From contig MVQH01000075.1 of the NCBI GenBank assembly GCA_002067755.1, forward strand, positions 1 to 55,480: a DNA stretch of 55,480 nt. Direction: 5' to 3'. This document shows, one piece after another, positions 52,734-55,480 of the stretch. The DNA is from Methanosaeta sp. PtaB.Bin018. GTDB lineage: Archaea; Halobacteriota; Methanosarcinia; Methanotrichales; Methanotrichaceae. A program made the position numbers and the translations under genes. Positions within the stretch are counted from its first letter, which is position 1. Every line of letters starts with the position of its first letter. Below the pieces are notes generated by a model that saw nothing but the letters and a program-made list of their open reading frames with translations, was not told where the DNA came from and searched no databases.

Positions 52734-54794
52734 ATGGCATACATGACAGGCGTCGTTGGATTAGGTCTTAAGCTCCTGGCTCTTTTGGTAGCCTTCGCTC
52801 TGGTTCCTATGGCAATCATGGGAATCATGTCTCTGGCAGAGATGAACCGGGCATCGATAGACGTGCAAAATAATATTTCAAGTCTCAGCACCTCCTTGAA
52901 CCGCTCAGCGCTCACAGTCGCGCCGAATGATGCCGACCAGGTGCAGCTTGCTATTGCCAAATCACGCCAGTATAATGAGTTTTTCAGGCGCATAGCCTCT
53001 GAAAACGAGTTGATCGCCAGCTATGCAGCCATGAGCGACCAGAATGAAAGTTGCAAGGCACCTCCAGGGATATGGGTTGCTCCTTCAGGCTCCAACCAGA
53101 CTGCATCTGCCAAAAGAGAGGTGACCATCAGATCGCTATGCTCTCCTGCAAGGATAATGCAGAACCTTCTGAGCGCAGAGCAGTCAGTATCTCTCTCGTA
53201 TATTGGCACTGAAGATGGTGTGTTGCTCACCTGGCCATATAGCAATGAGACCATCAGCAATACAGCTTTGTTCGGCTACAAAGATATGCAATATTATTCT
53301 CAGGCAAAGATCGCCAAGAAGACCATCTGGACTGGGCCTTATGTCAATGACTTGGGCCAGACGACGATCACCATTACGACTCCGATCTATCGGGCAGGTG
53401 AGTTTGCCGGCATCGTGGGAATGGATGTCTCTCTGGAATCCATCAATGCAGATCTATCTTCCATGAAGGGCAGAGGATATCCATTCGTTATAGATAGCTC
53501 GGGCAGAATCGTTTTGCAGCCCAGTGCCAAGCCTGATGGATCTCTTAAGGAGCTCTTCGCATCCGATAACCTCACAGAGGCGAACAGTCCGGATGCAAAA
53601 AGGCTTGCACAAAAGATGATAAAAGGGAACTTTGGATCGATCGTGGTAGGGCTCAAAGATGCAGACGGATATGTGGCATTCTCGCCGATAACTACCATCG
53701 GCTGGAGCTTTGGCATAGCTTATCCGGCTGAAGAGATGAGCCTGCCCGCAAGGTTCATCGATGCTGGGATCAAGAACGTTGCAAAGAGCACAACTCGAGG
53801 CTTGAATGACGCTCGCAACAGAACACAACTCTATGCACAAATTATCTTCGTGCTGACTGCAGCAATAGTCCTTGTATTCGGATTTTTTTTGAGCCGCAGG
53901 ATCAATGGCCAGATAGATTCTCTGGCGAGTGCTGCAGAGAGACTCTCCCGTGGCGAGTTCGACTTCGAGGTCAAGGTATCGGGAGATATGGAGCCTTTGG
54001 GCGAGGCCTTCAATAAGATGGCTCACGGCCTCAAGAGCTATGCCGCTCAACTTGAAGGAGAGGCTGAGGAGAGGGGCGGATCAGGGAAGGAGTCTGCATT
54101 TTTGACTGGAATCAAGCGCAATCTTGTGCCTGCAACGATGCCGGAAAAAGATGGATATGAGATACTTGCCCTCTACAACCCTTCGGAGAAGAATGGTTTT
54201 GACATTTACGATGTTGCGGAAGCTAATGATAAAATCGCACTGGCTATGGCTGGTGTAGAGGGAGACGGTGTGCAGGCTGCCATGCTCGCTGTCATGTCGC
54301 GAACCCTAATTCGCGCAGCGTCCGATAAATTGGATCCTTCAAAAGCAATTGCAGACATCAACTCACAGATAATTCAACATGCTCACGGGATGAGCCTTGC
54401 ATGCTTTTACGCCCTGCTCGACCCCGTGAACCATACTATGGAGTATGTTAATGCTGGCTTTAATCCACCTTTTATAGTTGATCGCGGTGGAATGGTTGAC
54501 ACTCTTGGCGGAGGAGGCATAGCATTAGGCATGCTCGACAGAATGGATCTACAAAAGGAGCGAATACCCATCCAGCCTGGCGACGTGATGGTCATGTACT
54601 CAAATGGCGTTGTTGAGACTGAAAACATCTACAGGAAGCACTTTGGCGTTGAGCGGCTGATAAATCTGGTCATAAGCAATAGAGAATATCCCGCATCGAA
54701 GATCCTTTCTGCCGTACATAAAGAGCTCAAAGAATACTCCAAGAACCAATCAGCACAATCTGATGTTACAATCGTGATAATCAAGCGAAGCTGA
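52734..54794 (+). CDS. Cache-HAMP-SpoIIE/PP2C phosphatase
   Basis: A 686-aa membrane receptor phosphatase. N-terminal helix (~6-30), an extracytoplasmic double-Cache sensor (~35-350; TIWTGPYVNDLGQTTITIT, PIYRAGEFAGIVGMDVSLES, GWSFGIAYPAEEM), second helix (IIFVLTAAIVLVFGFFLSRR, ~365-385), HAMP (RINGQIDSLASAAERLSRGE) and a C-terminal SpoIIE-type PP2C domain (YDVAEANDKIALAMAGVEGDG with the metal aspartates partly changed, LACFYALLDPVNHTMEYVNA, GDVMVMYSNGVVETEN). It would dephosphorylate an anti-sigma-antagonist-like or other Ser-phosphorylated partner in response to a ligand. The usual D-x-x-G-x-G metal loop reads EGDGVQAA, so activity needs testing. Starts at ATG 52734 (52743 possible). Confidence 0.86.
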   Translation: MAYMTGVVGLGLKLLALLVAFALVPMAIMGIMSLAEMNRASIDVQNNISSLSTSLNRSALTVAPNDADQVQLAIAKSRQYNEFFRRIASENELIASYAAMSDQNESCKAPPGIWVAPSGSNQTASAKREVTIRSLCSPARIMQNLLSAEQSVSLSYIGTEDGVLLTWPYSNETISNTALFGYKDMQYYSQAKIAKKTIWTGPYVNDLGQTTITITTPIYRAGEFAGIVGMDVSLESINADLSSMKGRGYPFVIDSSGRIVLQPSAKPDGSLKELFASDNLTEANSPDAKRLAQKMIKGNFGSIVVGLKDADGYVAFSPITTIGWSFGIAYPAEEMSLPARFIDAGIKNVAKSTTRGLNDARNRTQLYAQIIFVLTAAIVLVFGFFLSRRINGQIDSLASAAERLSRGEFDFEVKVSGDMEPLGEAFNKMAHGLKSYAAQLEGEAEERGGSGKESAFLTGIKRNLVPATMPEKDGYEILALYNPSEKNGFDIYDVAEANDKIALAMAGVEGDGVQAAMLAVMSRTLIRAASDKLDPSKAIADINSQIIQHAHGMSLACFYALLDPVNHTMEYVNAGFNPPFIVDRGGMVDTLGGGGIALGMLDRMDLQKERIPIQPGDVMVMYSNGVVETENIYRKHFGVERLINLVISNREYPASKILSAVHKELKEYSKNQSAQSDVTIVIIKRS

Positions 54795-55221
54795 GCCTTT
54801 CCTGCAGTGCGTTATCTTTAAATACCATTATCTAGTAGGGGGAAAGGCCGATGTGGTGGGATCCGAAGCTATTTGCCTCGTAGATCACAAGCATGAGATG
54901 CGATGGGCCAAACCATCAAATATGGAATCTCGACCATCATCGTTGCCAAAAGGCCTTTGCTATGGACTCTCTTTGCGAATTCTATGGAGTCCGCGAAGAT
55001 GCTTGCTGAGAGGCAAGCCTTAAATAGTAGTAATGCATATAGCAATGGGCCGCTTTGGCGTCGCAACAATAAGGCTACGACCCTGATTCAGTGATGGGCC
55101 GGGTTCCACGTTGCGATAAAATATGTGTGGAGACACGAGACCGTCGTGTCTGACATTGGTCTTATGGCGACTCAGCCAATTCCGACTGGTTTGAGGGTCA
55201 GATACTTCCTAGAAGACGCGA
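54795..55221 (+). promoter_or_regulatory. rRNA operon promoter and 16S leader
   Basis: 427 bases with no gene. Two TATA-like boxes: CTTTAAATACC at 54816-54826 and CCTTAAATAG at 55018-55027, the second about 200 bases before 16S, giving a transcript start near 55050. Downstream a perfect 8-bp hairpin (AGACACGA-N5-TCGTGTCT, 55131-55151) lies in the leader. One arm of the 16S processing stem should lie between the hairpin and 55221; its other arm is beyond the window. Confidence 0.6.
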
Positions 55222-55480
55222 ATTCTGGTTGATCCTGCCAGAGGTTACTGCTATCGAGGTTCGACTAAGCCATGCGAGTCGAATGCCGCAAGGCATGGCG
55301 TACTGCTCAGTAACACGTGGACAACCTACCCTTAGGACTGGGATAACCCCGGGAAACTGGGAATAATCCCCGATAGTCCTCGAAGGCTGGAATGCATCGA
55401 GGGCGAAAGCTCCGGCGCCTAAGGATGGGTCTGCGGCCTATCAGGTAGTAGTGGGTGTAGCGTACCTACTAGCCTACGAC
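55222..55480 (+). rRNA. 16S rRNA, 5' part
   Basis: ATTCTGGTTGATCCTGCCAG is the archaeal 16S 5' end, followed by CTATCGAGGTTCGACTAAGC, CAGTAACACGTGGACAACCT, GGGATAACCCCGGGAAACTG and GGATGGGTCTGCGGCCTATC. It continues past the window edge; only the first 259 bases are here. Confidence 0.97.

Noticed and set aside
54869-55094. Overlapping short frames on both strands in the rRNA leader
   Set aside because: They overlap each other and the candidate promoter, and no protein family is recognisable.

Overview
The window is archaeal. The last 259 bases are the 5' end of a 16S rRNA gene with an archaeal start, and the protein genes include an MC1 chromosomal protein, TrmY, Tsr3, an archaeal/non-discriminating type AspRS, the siroheme-decarboxylase (Ahb) haem route and a NifH-NifI1-NifI2-NifDKEN nitrogenase operon. 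Together with an SSS-type organic-acid symporter and gamma-class carbonic anhydrase this best fits an acetate-using methanogen of the Methanotrichales (Methanothrix/Methanosaeta); the genus is inference, the domain is not.

Layout. 1-8.9 kb: tsr3 (minus), then a plus-strand run valS - CYTH phosphatase/cyclase - presenilin-like protease - zinc ribbon - histone-deacetylase-like - metallophosphoesterase - YkgJ-like, convergent with an MBL-fold protein and thioredoxin. 8.9-11.4 kb (minus): asd - radical SAM AhbD-like - Lrp-type siroheme decarboxylase, joined by overlapping ends. 11.4-14.1 kb: gamma carbonic anhydrase, a transposase stub, an orphan Fe/B12-type binding protein and a non-coding stretch. 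14.1-17.2 kb: two tandem ferredoxin-MinD ATPases with DUF5320 and DUF134 partners, then a zinc-ribbon/winged-helix protein. 17.2-18.6 kb: two nearly identical ~150 bp mobile MITE-like elements, each with perfect 8-bp target duplications; one has rewritten the last codons of trmY. 19.1-26 kb: trmY, HAD phosphatase, pyrF, response regulator, CDF transporter pair, AI-2E family permease, AAA+ ATPase and PhnP-like hydrolase.

26-37.4 kb is a minus-strand nitrogen-fixation island. nifH-nifI1-nifI2-nifD-nifK-nifE-nifN is followed by two modA paralogues, modB, modC and a DUF364-type protein. The nitrogenase, its 2-oxoglutarate-sensing PII-like switch, its cofactor scaffold and its molybdenum supply therefore lie head to tail. 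nifB is not in the window. The modA copy next to the permease has lost the serine and tyrosine positions expected to bind molybdate; the other copy keeps them.

37.9-48 kb: dUTPase, DUF1614 and BofA-like membrane proteins, a large symporter-DUF835-DUF835 fusion with a small membrane partner, aspS, a secreted repeat protein, MC1, and a second symporter with its own tiny membrane partner. 48.1-51.7 kb: iorA-iorB-paaK for aryl-acid/aromatic amino acid metabolism. 51.7-55.5 kb: an unknown membrane protein, a Cache-HAMP-SpoIIE phosphatase, the rRNA leader and the start of 16S rRNA.

Most operons show 1-8 base start/stop overlaps, many of the ATGA type. Several starts were moved inward from the longest open frame using ribosome-binding sites, TATA-box spacing or family N-termini; those choices are stated per gene.
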